Shown here: positions 48,692 to 56,683 of the stretch, piece after piece
Layout of the letters: each line of letters opens with the position of its first letter
Numbering within the stretch: the first letter of the stretch is position 1
Origin: Gemmataceae bacterium
GTDB taxonomy: Bacteria > Planctomycetota > Planctomycetia > Gemmatales > Gemmataceae
Assembly (NCBI GenBank): GCA_009692005.1
Contig: SHZZ01000007.1
Location: forward strand, 1-64,000
Direction: 5' to 3'
DNA: 64,000 nucleotides
Position numbers and translations under genes: made by a program
Notes under the pieces: model-generated
Databases searched by the model: none
Seen by the model: only the letters and a program-made list of their open reading frames with translations
Told to the model about the DNA's origin: nothing

Positions 48692-49635
48692 ACCACCGCC
48701 GGGGCTTTTCCATTTTCGAAAGAAGCGAGCGGTTTCTGCAGCAGAAATTTTTCCCTGAGAGCTTGCACCTGTTCACGGGCCAGGGGAACCAGAGGAGCGC
48801 GCACGGGGCCGCATTCGATTCCCAATTGCCCCATCAAGGCTTTTCCCCCAGCCAGGCCGCCAAATTCGTTCATCAATTGCACCAGGCGAACACTGCGCAA
48901 TTGCAAAGCCCTGGCCTGGGCCAGGTCGCCGCGGTTGAAAGCCTCGATCATGTCCTGGTAAATCTTGGGAGCGATGTTATAGGTGCTGCCAACCGCGCCC
49001 TTGATTCCCAGCGCCAGCGCCCCGAGTAGCATCTCATCGCAGCCAAAAAGAATGTCGAATTTGCCACCTTCCAAAGTCATGCAATCGAGCAGGTCGGCAA
49101 GGTCGGTGTGGGAAAATTTCACTCCCGCCAGGTTGGGAATTTTCTCGGAAGCGCTGCGGAGGAAGGCCCCAATCTGACCATTGCTCCCGGTAAAACTCGG
49201 AATGTGGTAGTGGTAAAAAGGCAAGCCGGGAACAGCGTCGGCAATGGGTTTGTGGAATTCCACCAGAATGTCGGGGCCCAGAGGTTTGAAAAAGCTTGGG
49301 GAACAGGCGGCAATGGCCTGGGCCCCGCAATCGCGGGCGTGCTTGGCCAGGTACGAGGCATCGCCGTTGCTGTTGGAACCAACATGGACCACAAGGGCCA
49401 GGCGCGCCTTAATGGCCCGGCTCCAGGCTTCCACCAGCGCCAGCCGTTCCTCCAGGGCCATCGATTGGCTTTCCCCCGTGGTGCCGGCGACGAACACGCC
49501 TTGAACCCCCTGGGAAACCAGGTGATCGGCTTGCAAAGGCACCATGTCAAGGTTGAGCGACCCATCCTCGTGAAAAGGGGTATGGGGGGCAGCGATCAGC
49601 CCGGTAAGAGAAAAAGACTTTAGCATAGTAGGCAT
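48679..49635 (-). CDS. NAL/DHDPS-family aldolase (N-acetylneuraminate lyase-like)
   Basis: A 318-residue TIM-barrel class I aldolase. Seen: FVAGTTGESQSMALEERLA with the GTTGES carboxylate-binding loop at about residues 50-55, the catalytic tyrosine in FYHYHIPSF, and the Schiff-base lysine in GVKFSHTDL near residue 172. The HYHIP and MALEE features resemble sialate lyases more than dihydrodipicolinate synthases. Start is uncertain: ATG 49635, ATG 49626 and GTG 49641 lie close together without a clear ribosome site. It is divergent from the exported sugar isomerase-like gene and overlaps the thiolase end by 13 bp. Confidence 0.88.
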   Translation of the reverse strand: MPTMLKSFSLTGLIAAPHTPFHEDGSLNLDMVPLQADHLVSQGVQGVFVAGTTGESQSMALEERLALVEAWSRAIKARLALVVHVGSNSNGDASYLAKHARDCGAQAIAACSPSFFKPLGPDILVEFHKPIADAVPGLPFYHYHIPSFTGSNGQIGAFLRSASEKIPNLAGVKFSHTDLADLLDCMTLEGGKFDILFGCDEMLLGALALGIKGAVGSTYNIAPKIYQDMIEAFNRGDLAQARALQLRSVRLVQLMNEFGGLAGGKALMGQLGIECGPVRAPLVPLAREQVQALREKFLLQKPLASFENGKAPAVVQSR

Positions 49636-49691
49636 CCGCACATTTGATTAATTAATAACCGATAGGGAACTCAAGGACCACTTTTTTCTCT

Positions 49692-49711
49692 GGGGAATGC
49701 GCATTTTCCCC
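49692..49711. promoter_or_regulatory. Palindrome between aldolase and sugar-isomerase genes
   Basis: GGGGAATGCGCATTTTCCCC is a near-perfect inverted repeat (AATGCGCATT core flanked by GGGG/CCCC). It lies in the 258-bp divergent spacer, about 57 bp upstream of the aldolase start, and could be an operator for both genes or a hairpin in the upstream RNA. No regulator can be named. Confidence 0.35.
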
Positions 49712-49899
49712 ATGTACGGCCTGGCCGACAGCATGGAATTACTCGCACCTATCGCAGCTTCCCTTTTCTTATTATGGATTCGGGGTTTTTCCACCCGGGC
49801 TTCGCTCCCAAGTCCGTAGTTTTCTCCAGGATTTTAATGGCAGGTGGGTCCAACCCGCTTTAATCTTGAAGCGACACATTTATTTCACGGAGGTGAATC

Positions 49900-50751
49900 A
49901 TGAACCGGAGAGAATTTTCCCTGACCCTGGGGTCGATGGCCTTGGGATCTTTTGCCCTGGCCCAAGAGAAAAAACCGAACCTGCGTCTGGCGGTTAAGTA
50001 CGGCATGATCCGGCCGGGCAACACGCCCTTGGAAAAACTGCAACTTGCGAAAAAACTCGGCTTTGAAGGGGTCGAGGTCAACAGCCCAAGTCCCTTGAAT
50101 CGCCTTGAAGCCAAGAAAGCCGCCGAGGCCACTGGGGTTAAAATCCATGGCGTAATCGACTCCGTCCATTGGCAGGACACCCTGTCACATCCGGAGGCGG
50201 CGGTGCGCGAAAAAGGCCTGAAGGCCCTGCTCGGCGCCATTGACGACGCCAAGTTCTTTGGATCCGACACCGTCCTTCTGGTTCCAGGCGTGGTCAATGA
50301 CCAGGTGACCTATGAACAGTGTTATGAACGGTCTGTGGCGGAAGTGAAGAAAGCCCTTCCCGCGGCGGAAAAGGCCGGCGTAAAGATTTGCATCGAAACC
50401 GTGTGGAACAATTTCATCACCAAGCCGGAGCAGTTGATATCCTATATCGACGAGTTCAAAAGCCCTTATGTCGCCGCCTATTTCGATTGTTCCAACATGA
50501 TCAAGTACGGGGTCTCCAGCGCCGAGTGGATCCGCCGACTCGGCAAACGAATGGTCAAATTCGACTTCAAAGGCTACAGCAAGGCCAAGTCGTGGTGCCC
50601 GATCGGGGAAGGTGACGAGGATTGGCCGGAAGTTTTGAAAGCGTTGGGTGAGATTGGCTACGACGGCTGGGCCACTTCGGAAGTCGCCGGCGGAGGCGAG
50701 AAGGAACTGGCGGACATCGCGGCGCGAATGAAAAGAGTCCTGGCCTTGTAA
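49900..50751 (+). CDS. Tat-exported sugar phosphate isomerase/epimerase-like protein
   Basis: A 283-residue xylose-isomerase-like TIM-barrel protein with a twin-arginine leader (MNRREFSLTLGSMALGSFAL, cleavage near ALA-Q). Barrel motifs seen: LGFEGVEVNSPSPLNR, KICIETVWNNFITKPEQL with a metal-binding glutamate, YVAAYFDCSNMIKYG and DFKGYSKAKSW, GEGDEDWPEVLKAL. The Tat signal suggests the folded, metal-loaded enzyme is exported; planctomycetes have many such proteins. The ATG at 49900 follows GGAGGTGAATC, the strongest ribosome site in the area. It converges on the DUF1501 gene. The substrate is likely a keto- or hydroxy-sugar, unproven. Confidence 0.9.
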   Translation: MNRREFSLTLGSMALGSFALAQEKKPNLRLAVKYGMIRPGNTPLEKLQLAKKLGFEGVEVNSPSPLNRLEAKKAAEATGVKIHGVIDSVHWQDTLSHPEAAVREKGLKALLGAIDDAKFFGSDTVLLVPGVVNDQVTYEQCYERSVAEVKKALPAAEKAGVKICIETVWNNFITKPEQLISYIDEFKSPYVAAYFDCSNMIKYGVSSAEWIRRLGKRMVKFDFKGYSKAKSWCPIGEGDEDWPEVLKALGEIGYDGWATSEVAGGGEKELADIAARMKRVLAL

Positions 50752-50834
50752 GTTTTGCTTTTTAGCAAAGGCCAGAGCTTGTTTTAAAGAAACAGCCGAC
50801 TGTTCCCCATTTATTGCTCAGGGGTTCAAACCTT

Positions 50835-52271
50835 TTATGCCAGGACTTCCTTGATCACTTCGGCGCCTTCAACGCCCACCAGTTTCTGGTCCAACCCGCC
50901 GTAGAAATAACTCAGGCGGTTGGGGTCCAGCCCCAGGCGGTCGAGCATGGTGGCGTGCAAATGTTTGACATGAAAGGGCTTCTCCACGGCGCGGGAGCCG
51001 ATTTCATCCGTGGTTCCCACGGAAACGCCGCCCTTGACCCCGCCGCCCGCCATCCACATGGTGAAGCCGTAGGCATTGTGATCGCGCCCGGTGCCCTTGG
51101 CGTATTCCGCCGTCGGCTGGCGGCCGAACTCCCCGCCCCAGACCACCAAAGTTTTCCCCAGCAAACCCCTGCGCTTGAGATCGGTCAGCAGCCCGGCGAT
51201 GGGCTGGTCGGTTTCCCCCGCGTGCAGGTTGTGATTCATCTCCAGGTCGCCATGCGCGTCCCAGTTGTCGTCGTTATGGGCTCCGCCGGAATAGAGTTGC
51301 ACGAAACGGACACCCCGTTCCACCAGCCTGCGGGCCAGAATGCACTGCCGAGCGAAGGCCGAGCATTTGGGATTGTCGAGGCCATACAGCTTCTTCACGC
51401 TTTCCGGCTCGTTGTCGATGTGGGTGGCTTCCGGGGCGGAGGACTGCATGCGGTAAGCAAGTTCATACGAGGCCACGCGGGCTTGCAGCGCCGACCAGGC
51501 GGGGTTTTTCGCGGCGTGGTCCTGGTTAAAGGCGCCCAGGGCGTCGAGCAGGTTTCTCTGTGGCGGGCCGGCCAATTCGCTTCGCGGGGCCAGGTCGAGA
51601 ATGGGAGTTCCCTGGGAGCGGAAAAGGGTGCCCTCGTATTGCGCTGGCATGTAGCCGCTGGCCCAGTTTTTCGCACCGCTGATCGGCCCGCCGCGCGGAT
51701 CGAGCATGACGACAAAGCCAGGCAGGTTGGCGTTCATGGTGCCCAGTCCGTAGTTGACCCACGAGCCGATGCAAGGCGAGCCGGTCTGGACTTTCCCCGT
51801 ATTCATTTGAATCATGGCAGAGCCATGGATGGGTGAGTCGGCGGTCATGGAATGCAGAAAGGCGATGTCATCGACATGGTTGGCCAAGTTGGGAAAAAGG
51901 CTGCTGACCCATTTGCCGCACTGCCCATGCTGTTTGAATTTCCACTTGGGCTCAACAATGCGGCCCTGGTTTTTGTGTCCGCCGCGGCCAAAAGTTTTCA
52001 CCGTGATGGTTTTGCCATCCATGCCGTTCATCGCTGGCTTGTAGTCGAAAGTGTCGATGTGGCTTGGGCCGCCATACATGTAAAGGAAAATGACGGAAGT
52101 CGCCTTGGGATCGTGGTGAGGCTTCTTGGGAGCGAGTGGGCTGGCAAGATCGGCGGCCCGCGCCTGGAAGAACTCTTGTTCAAGCATCCCGGCCAGCGCC
52201 ACGCCTGTGAAGCCAGCGCCGGTCTGCCAGATAAACTCCCGCCTGGTTCTACCGCAAAAATTCCGCATCAT
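50835..52271 (-). CDS. DUF1501 family exported protein (copy 2)
   Basis: A 478-residue protein with a clear Tat leader (GRTRREFIWQTGAGFTGVAL). DUF1501 core: SVIFLYMYGGPSHIDTFDYK at about 59-78, GSWVNYGLGTMNANLPGF, ERGVRFVQLYSGGAHNDDN, and LVVWGGEFGRQPTAEYAKG followed by GRDHNAYGF. It corresponds region by region to the copy at 37850-39313 but the sequences clearly differ. It lies 16 bp downstream of the second DUF1549/DUF1553 gene and shares its transcript. It converges on the sugar isomerase-like gene with 83 bp between. Confidence 0.94.
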   Translation of the reverse strand: MMRNFCGRTRREFIWQTGAGFTGVALAGMLEQEFFQARAADLASPLAPKKPHHDPKATSVIFLYMYGGPSHIDTFDYKPAMNGMDGKTITVKTFGRGGHKNQGRIVEPKWKFKQHGQCGKWVSSLFPNLANHVDDIAFLHSMTADSPIHGSAMIQMNTGKVQTGSPCIGSWVNYGLGTMNANLPGFVVMLDPRGGPISGAKNWASGYMPAQYEGTLFRSQGTPILDLAPRSELAGPPQRNLLDALGAFNQDHAAKNPAWSALQARVASYELAYRMQSSAPEATHIDNEPESVKKLYGLDNPKCSAFARQCILARRLVERGVRFVQLYSGGAHNDDNWDAHGDLEMNHNLHAGETDQPIAGLLTDLKRRGLLGKTLVVWGGEFGRQPTAEYAKGTGRDHNAYGFTMWMAGGGVKGGVSVGTTDEIGSRAVEKPFHVKHLHATMLDRLGLDPNRLSYFYGGLDQKLVGVEGAEVIKEVLA

Positions 52272-52287
52272 CGGCCTCGCTGGTCAA

Positions 52288-54819
52288 TTAATTCAGGAAA
52301 GTAAACTCGTTGAGGTTAAGGGCCAAGAGGCAAAAGCGACGGAGCGCCTCGCCCGCCGGGACCTGGTCCTGCTCTTTGGAATGTTGCAGGAATTTCACCC
52401 CCCGGCTGATTTCCACCGCCGAGGGCTCCCGCTGAAGCACTCTGCGCAAGGCCGCCGCCACTTGCCGCGAAGGGTCCTCCCCCGCTTCCTTCAAAACCGA
52501 AAAGGCAAAGGTGCGCGCCTGTTCGTTGGCGAAATCGCCATTCACCAGCGCCAGTGCCTGGGATGGCTGGGTGGTGTTGAAACGAACCGGGCAAGCGGCA
52601 TCCGGGTCGGGTAGATCGAAAATGGACAGCAAGGGCAGGATCAACGAGCGTTTGACATGGACGAAGACGCTGCGCGATGCGGCTTCCTCCGGCGTGGATT
52701 TGCCCCAACCGCTGCCCGGCTGCGACTGCCCCGCGAGAACTTCCCTGGGGATGAGCGGATAGACTCCAGGACCATCCACCTTTTTCAAATTCAAGTTCCC
52801 CGAAACGGCCAGGATGGAATCGCGCAACTCCTCCGCCGACAACCGGCGCAAGTCGAAATGGCTGAGGAAGTCGTTTTCCGGGTCTTTCTGCTGGGCTTGC
52901 AAAGAAGGGGCGGAAGCCATTTTAAAAGCGTTGGAAGTCAAGATCAGCCGGTGCAGCGACTTGAGTTTCCAGCCGTTCTTCATCAATTCACTTGCGAGAA
53001 AGTCGAGCAGTTCCGGATGGGTTGGAGGCGACCCCATGTACCCGAAATTGGAAGAGGAGCGGACAATGCCGCGGCCAAAATGGTACTGCCAAACCCGATT
53101 GGCCATGACCCGCGCTGTGAGGGGGTTGGCGGGTGAGGCGATCCAATCGGCAAGGATCTTTCGCCTGCCAGAGGACGGGGCTTTGGGATGCGCGTCGGGA
53201 ATGACAGGCGGCAAGGCGCCGGCCGGGGTTAAAACCGAGGGGAACCCGGGTTCGACCTTATCTCCTTTGGCCGCATGGAGTCCGCGAATTAGAACGAAGG
53301 TCTCGCGAGCCTTTGATCCTTGTTCAATAACCGCCAGGGCCGTTTCCCGGATTACCGGGCGACCGCGGTTCAGTTCTTCCCGTTCCTTGCGCAGCTTCAG
53401 CCATTCATCCCGCGTTTCCTTGGTCACCAGCGTGCCGGCGAATTTCAGAAAGAGCGGTTCCTTGTGTATTTCCTGTTTGAAATCGTCGCGGGCCCCGCCG
53501 GGGAGTTTCTCCTGCAGTTCCCCTTCGATCTGACCAATGCGCCGGTTGAGCTTGCCAAGGCGGGATTCAAACTCGCGGGATTTTTCCTCCAGTTCCCTAA
53601 TCTTTTTATCCGACGATTGCCTGCCGCCGGGAAGCACGCCCTTCAAATCCTGGATATCGCCATCCACCACGCGCTGCGAGGCCTGCCCGTTGCCGTAATT
53701 GTTGATGCCATGAAAGAAAGCCATCAAGCGGTAGTAATCTTTTTGGGAGAAGGGATCAATCTTGTGGTCATGGCAGCGTGCGCAGCCGGTGGTTAACCCC
53801 AGGAAAGTTTGCCCGGTGGTGGAAACGATATCGTCGAGTTGATCGTAGTAATGCAGCATCGGGTCGGCCGGCTCATCGTCCCAAAGCCCCAGGCGGTAAT
53901 AACCGGTGGCCACCATGCTGTCGCGGGTTACTGGCTCAAGTTCGTCGCCAGCCAGTTGTTCTTTTAGGAACTGGTCGTAAGGTTTGTCTTGGTTGAGGGA
54001 CTTGATGACATAATCGCGGAATTTCCAGGCGTTGGGTTTTAAGCCATCGCGTTCGAAGGAGTTAGTCTCGGCGAAGCGCACGAGATCCAGCCAATGCCGG
54101 CCCCAATGCTCGCCGTAGGTGCGCGAGGCCAGCAGCAGGTCAACGCGTTTTTCCCAGGCATCGGCGGCCGAGTCCATGAGAAAAGAATGAACTTCTTGGG
54201 GGGAGGGTGGCAATCCCGTGACAGCGTAATGAAGCCGCCGCAGCAGGGTGGTTTTCTCGGCCATGGGCGTGGGAGGAAGGCCGGCCTTTTCCAATTTTTC
54301 AAAGATAAAGAAATCAACCGGGTTCTTGGCAGCGGCTTTTATTTTGGGAAGCGCAGGGCTGGCTACCGGCTTAAAGGCCCAGAACTTCCGGGCCTGGTCG
54401 TCTACCTTTGGCGGCCCACCATGATTTAAGGCTACGGTCCCGTAGGGTGCGGACATATGAATCCACTTTTCTAACACCTCGATCTGCGACTGGGGCAGCT
54501 TCCCCTTGGGCGGCATCTTGTTTTTTTCACCATGCCTGATCGCTTCCAATATCAAGCTCTCACCCGGTTTTCCCAGCGAAAGCGCCGGGCCTGTGTTTCC
54601 CCCTTTAATTAGGCCCTCTCGGGAAGTCAGGTTCAACCCTCCTTTGATTTTTTTTTCATTTCCATGGCAGGAGAGGCAATGGGTTTGAAGAATGGGGCGG
54701 ACTTCTTTTTCAAAGAAGGCAGCTTGAGAGGAAGGGGGGTCGGCGGCAAAACGGGGCTCTGGAAGATTCCAGAGCCAAAACACCGTCAGCCAGAGGAGGA
54801 GATTCTTCACAGCTTTCAT
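52288..54819 (-). CDS. DUF1549/DUF1553 (PSCyt1-PSCyt2-PSD1) exported cytochrome-type protein (copy 2)
   Basis: An 843-residue protein with an N-terminal signal (NLLLWLTVFWLWNLPEPRFA). Seen in order: cytochrome domain with HCLSCHGNEKKIKGGL at about 48-63, DUF1549 with CARCHDHKIDPF near 345, a helical middle part (DKKIRELEEKSREFESRLGK), and DUF1553 with ADWIASPANPLTARVMANRV and LHRLILTSNAFKMA. It is the partner of the DUF1501 gene 16 bp downstream. It starts in a 274-bp spacer facing the ROK regulator gene, which may control it. Compared with copy 1 the central helical insert is shorter. Confidence 0.94.
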   Translation of the reverse strand: MKAVKNLLLWLTVFWLWNLPEPRFAADPPSSQAAFFEKEVRPILQTHCLSCHGNEKKIKGGLNLTSREGLIKGGNTGPALSLGKPGESLILEAIRHGEKNKMPPKGKLPQSQIEVLEKWIHMSAPYGTVALNHGGPPKVDDQARKFWAFKPVASPALPKIKAAAKNPVDFFIFEKLEKAGLPPTPMAEKTTLLRRLHYAVTGLPPSPQEVHSFLMDSAADAWEKRVDLLLASRTYGEHWGRHWLDLVRFAETNSFERDGLKPNAWKFRDYVIKSLNQDKPYDQFLKEQLAGDELEPVTRDSMVATGYYRLGLWDDEPADPMLHYYDQLDDIVSTTGQTFLGLTTGCARCHDHKIDPFSQKDYYRLMAFFHGINNYGNGQASQRVVDGDIQDLKGVLPGGRQSSDKKIRELEEKSREFESRLGKLNRRIGQIEGELQEKLPGGARDDFKQEIHKEPLFLKFAGTLVTKETRDEWLKLRKEREELNRGRPVIRETALAVIEQGSKARETFVLIRGLHAAKGDKVEPGFPSVLTPAGALPPVIPDAHPKAPSSGRRKILADWIASPANPLTARVMANRVWQYHFGRGIVRSSSNFGYMGSPPTHPELLDFLASELMKNGWKLKSLHRLILTSNAFKMASAPSLQAQQKDPENDFLSHFDLRRLSAEELRDSILAVSGNLNLKKVDGPGVYPLIPREVLAGQSQPGSGWGKSTPEEAASRSVFVHVKRSLILPLLSIFDLPDPDAACPVRFNTTQPSQALALVNGDFANEQARTFAFSVLKEAGEDPSRQVAAALRRVLQREPSAVEISRGVKFLQHSKEQDQVPAGEALRRFCLLALNLNEFTFLN

Positions 54820-55093
54820 TCAATAGGCTCAAAATTCGGGTGTGGGTTCAGCATCTACCCTGGATAATATCCCAAACGGTCAACCTAGGAAACCTCCTAT
54901 TTTTTTCTCATTTATGAAAAAAGTTCTGGCCAACTTCTATCCGCAGTAGTATTAATTAACCATTGATCATTTCTGGGCGATGCTCGGTTTCTCGTTCTGA
55001 TGATTTTTTGACTCGATGGTTAAAAAAATACGGGGTGGCCATGTCTCTGGTTCCCTTCAAAATGAAGGCCTCTCGGCCGGTGGAGTTGTTACT

Positions 55094-56251
55094 ATGAAGA
55101 CTATTAAAAGTCCTAATCGCGCTTCCCTTCTCAGGCATTTGAATACTTGCGAGGTCCTGGCCACTTTGCAGCGCTATGGCCCGCTCTCACGGGCGGACAT
55201 CGCCCGTCAGACAGGCATCAGCGGGCCGACTGTCACGCGTACGATTATTGACCTGTTGGAGGCCCGGTTGGTGGAAGAAGGAGAGCCGCTTCGGGTGCAA
55301 TTGGGCCGGCCGGGCAAAGTCATCCGCCTGGCCAGCGCCAAGGTTGCCGTGGTTGGGGTGGTGGTGGATGTGGACTATTGCGAGGTGGTTGCGGCTGGGT
55401 TGGATGGCTCGGTCTTGAAAGACAACACTATTTTCCCCACTCCGAAAAAATATGAAGACCTCGTGCAAATGATCAGCGCCAAGGTGAAAGAGGTCAAGCC
55501 CAAGCACCACACCAAGTTTCTCGGACTGGGAGTCACCGTGCCGGGGCTTATCGACAAGCGCGACAACCGCATTCTGGTTTCCCCCAACCTGCACCAGTTG
55601 GACGGGCAAAAATTGGCCGACGACTTGAAGGATGAAACCGGGTTAGATTGCGCCTTGACGCGCGCCATGGATGGGCTTTGCCTGGCCGAAGGTGTATACG
55701 GCGGAGCCCGCGGGATCAAGGATTTCGTGGTGGTCGATCTCGAATACGGCCTTGGGTTGGGCGTGGTTCACAAGGGAGTGCAACTGCAAGGCTACAGCGG
55801 CCTGGCCGGGGAAATCGGCCATATCACAGTGGATATCAACGGCAAGACCTGCGGTTGCGGCAATAAGGGATGTTTGGAAACCGAAGCCACCGATGCCGCG
55901 CTTGCTGCCGCCGTTTCTCAACGCGTCGGGCGCAGGCTTTCCATCGATGAAATCAACTCGATGATTGCCACCGGCGAGCTAAATGCCCACCAAGAGATCC
56001 TGCGGGTCACCGAATACCTGGGGCTGGGGATTGCCGCCATTATCAACTTGTTCAACCCGGAAAAAGTTTTTATCTCCGGCAAGCTGTTCAATTCCAGCCA
56101 AGATATTTTCGACCAGGTGGTGGAAAAGGCCCGCAAAAGGGCGCTGGCTTCGGCTTTCCAATCCTGCAATGTGTTGCGAACCACCGTCAACAAACGCCAG
56201 GGCGCGGTGGCTTCCATCATCCGCCAGCTCACCACCGATCGGGAAAATTAG
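55094..56251 (+). CDS. ROK-family transcriptional regulator
   Basis: A 385-residue repressor-type ROK protein. The N-terminal winged helix-turn-helix is LQRYGPLSRADIARQTGISG then PTVTRTIIDLLEARLVEEGE. The sugar-binding ROK domain follows: TGLDCALTRAMDGLCLAEG at the kinase-active-site position, GLAGEIGHITVDINGKTCG and the zinc motif CGCGNKGCLET. The canonical ND of ROK kinases reads MD here, so kinase activity is doubtful, as expected of a repressor. I chose ATG 55094 after GGTGGAG; an in-frame ATG at 55016 lacks a ribosome site. It is divergent from the DUF1549/DUF1553 operon, its most likely target. Confidence 0.9.
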   Translation: MKTIKSPNRASLLRHLNTCEVLATLQRYGPLSRADIARQTGISGPTVTRTIIDLLEARLVEEGEPLRVQLGRPGKVIRLASAKVAVVGVVVDVDYCEVVAAGLDGSVLKDNTIFPTPKKYEDLVQMISAKVKEVKPKHHTKFLGLGVTVPGLIDKRDNRILVSPNLHQLDGQKLADDLKDETGLDCALTRAMDGLCLAEGVYGGARGIKDFVVVDLEYGLGLGVVHKGVQLQGYSGLAGEIGHITVDINGKTCGCGNKGCLETEATDAALAAAVSQRVGRRLSIDEINSMIATGELNAHQEILRVTEYLGLGIAAIINLFNPEKVFISGKLFNSSQDIFDQVVEKARKRALASAFQSCNVLRTTVNKRQGAVASIIRQLTTDREN

Positions 56252-56329
56252 GGCAAGCAACAAGGCGCTCTGGTTGTGACCGGACGGAAGACCCCGCCAC
56301 ATCCTTGAGGTATTTTCCGAGGGGCTCTG

Positions 56330-56683
56330 TTACGGTTTCCAGAAGACCAATCCACCCATGGGCCGTTTTCTTAAACCGAGGAAGCCCGGCGGCTCGCCGC
56401 CGTCACTGGCGCATTTCCCCTGGGAATGGGGCATGGCCTTGGGTAGCGGTTTGGCCTGGTATTCATCGCACTCGCGGGGGCGGAAATTGGGATAGGTTTT
56501 TGGAAAAGTTTTGATCTGGTAACAGTCCTTGCCGTTGGGAATAAAACAGGGCGCCGTCGCCGGCATCGCTTTGGTTTTGTAATTGTCGGGGCAGCATACG
56601 GGGTATTCTCCGCCGGGCGACATGCCAATCAGGGTCAGAGTTCCGCCAAGGACGGCCAGGCAGCAGCGGGCGGCAAGCATCAT
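56330..56683 (-). CDS. Small cysteine-rich exported protein coupled to TolC gene
   Basis: A 117-residue protein with a signal-like N-terminus (MMLAARCCLAVLGGTLTLIG). The mature part holds several cysteines (VCCPDNYKTK, CFIPNGKDCYQIK, RECDEY, KCASDGG), all outside the signal, suggesting disulfide bonds, and many basic and proline residues. I recognise no family. The ATG at 56683 overlaps the TolC-family stop (ATGA), with AAGGAGAG upstream, so it is translated from the same message as the efflux protein and may act with it. It converges on the ROK gene with 78 bp between. Confidence 0.65.
   Translation of the reverse strand: MMLAARCCLAVLGGTLTLIGMSPGGEYPVCCPDNYKTKAMPATAPCFIPNGKDCYQIKTFPKTYPNFRPRECDEYQAKPLPKAMPHSQGKCASDGGEPPGFLGLRKRPMGGLVFWKP

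Noticed and set aside
50752-50770. Short hairpin TTTGCT-TTTT-AGCAAA after the sugar-isomerase gene
   Set aside because: The stem is only six A/T-rich base pairs and no T-tract follows, so I do not call it a terminator.
55016-55093. Longer N-terminus for the ROK regulator from ATG 55016
   Set aside because: No ribosome site, and the added 26 residues are unlike ROK N-termini; the ATG at 55094 has GGTGGAG and leads directly to the winged helix.
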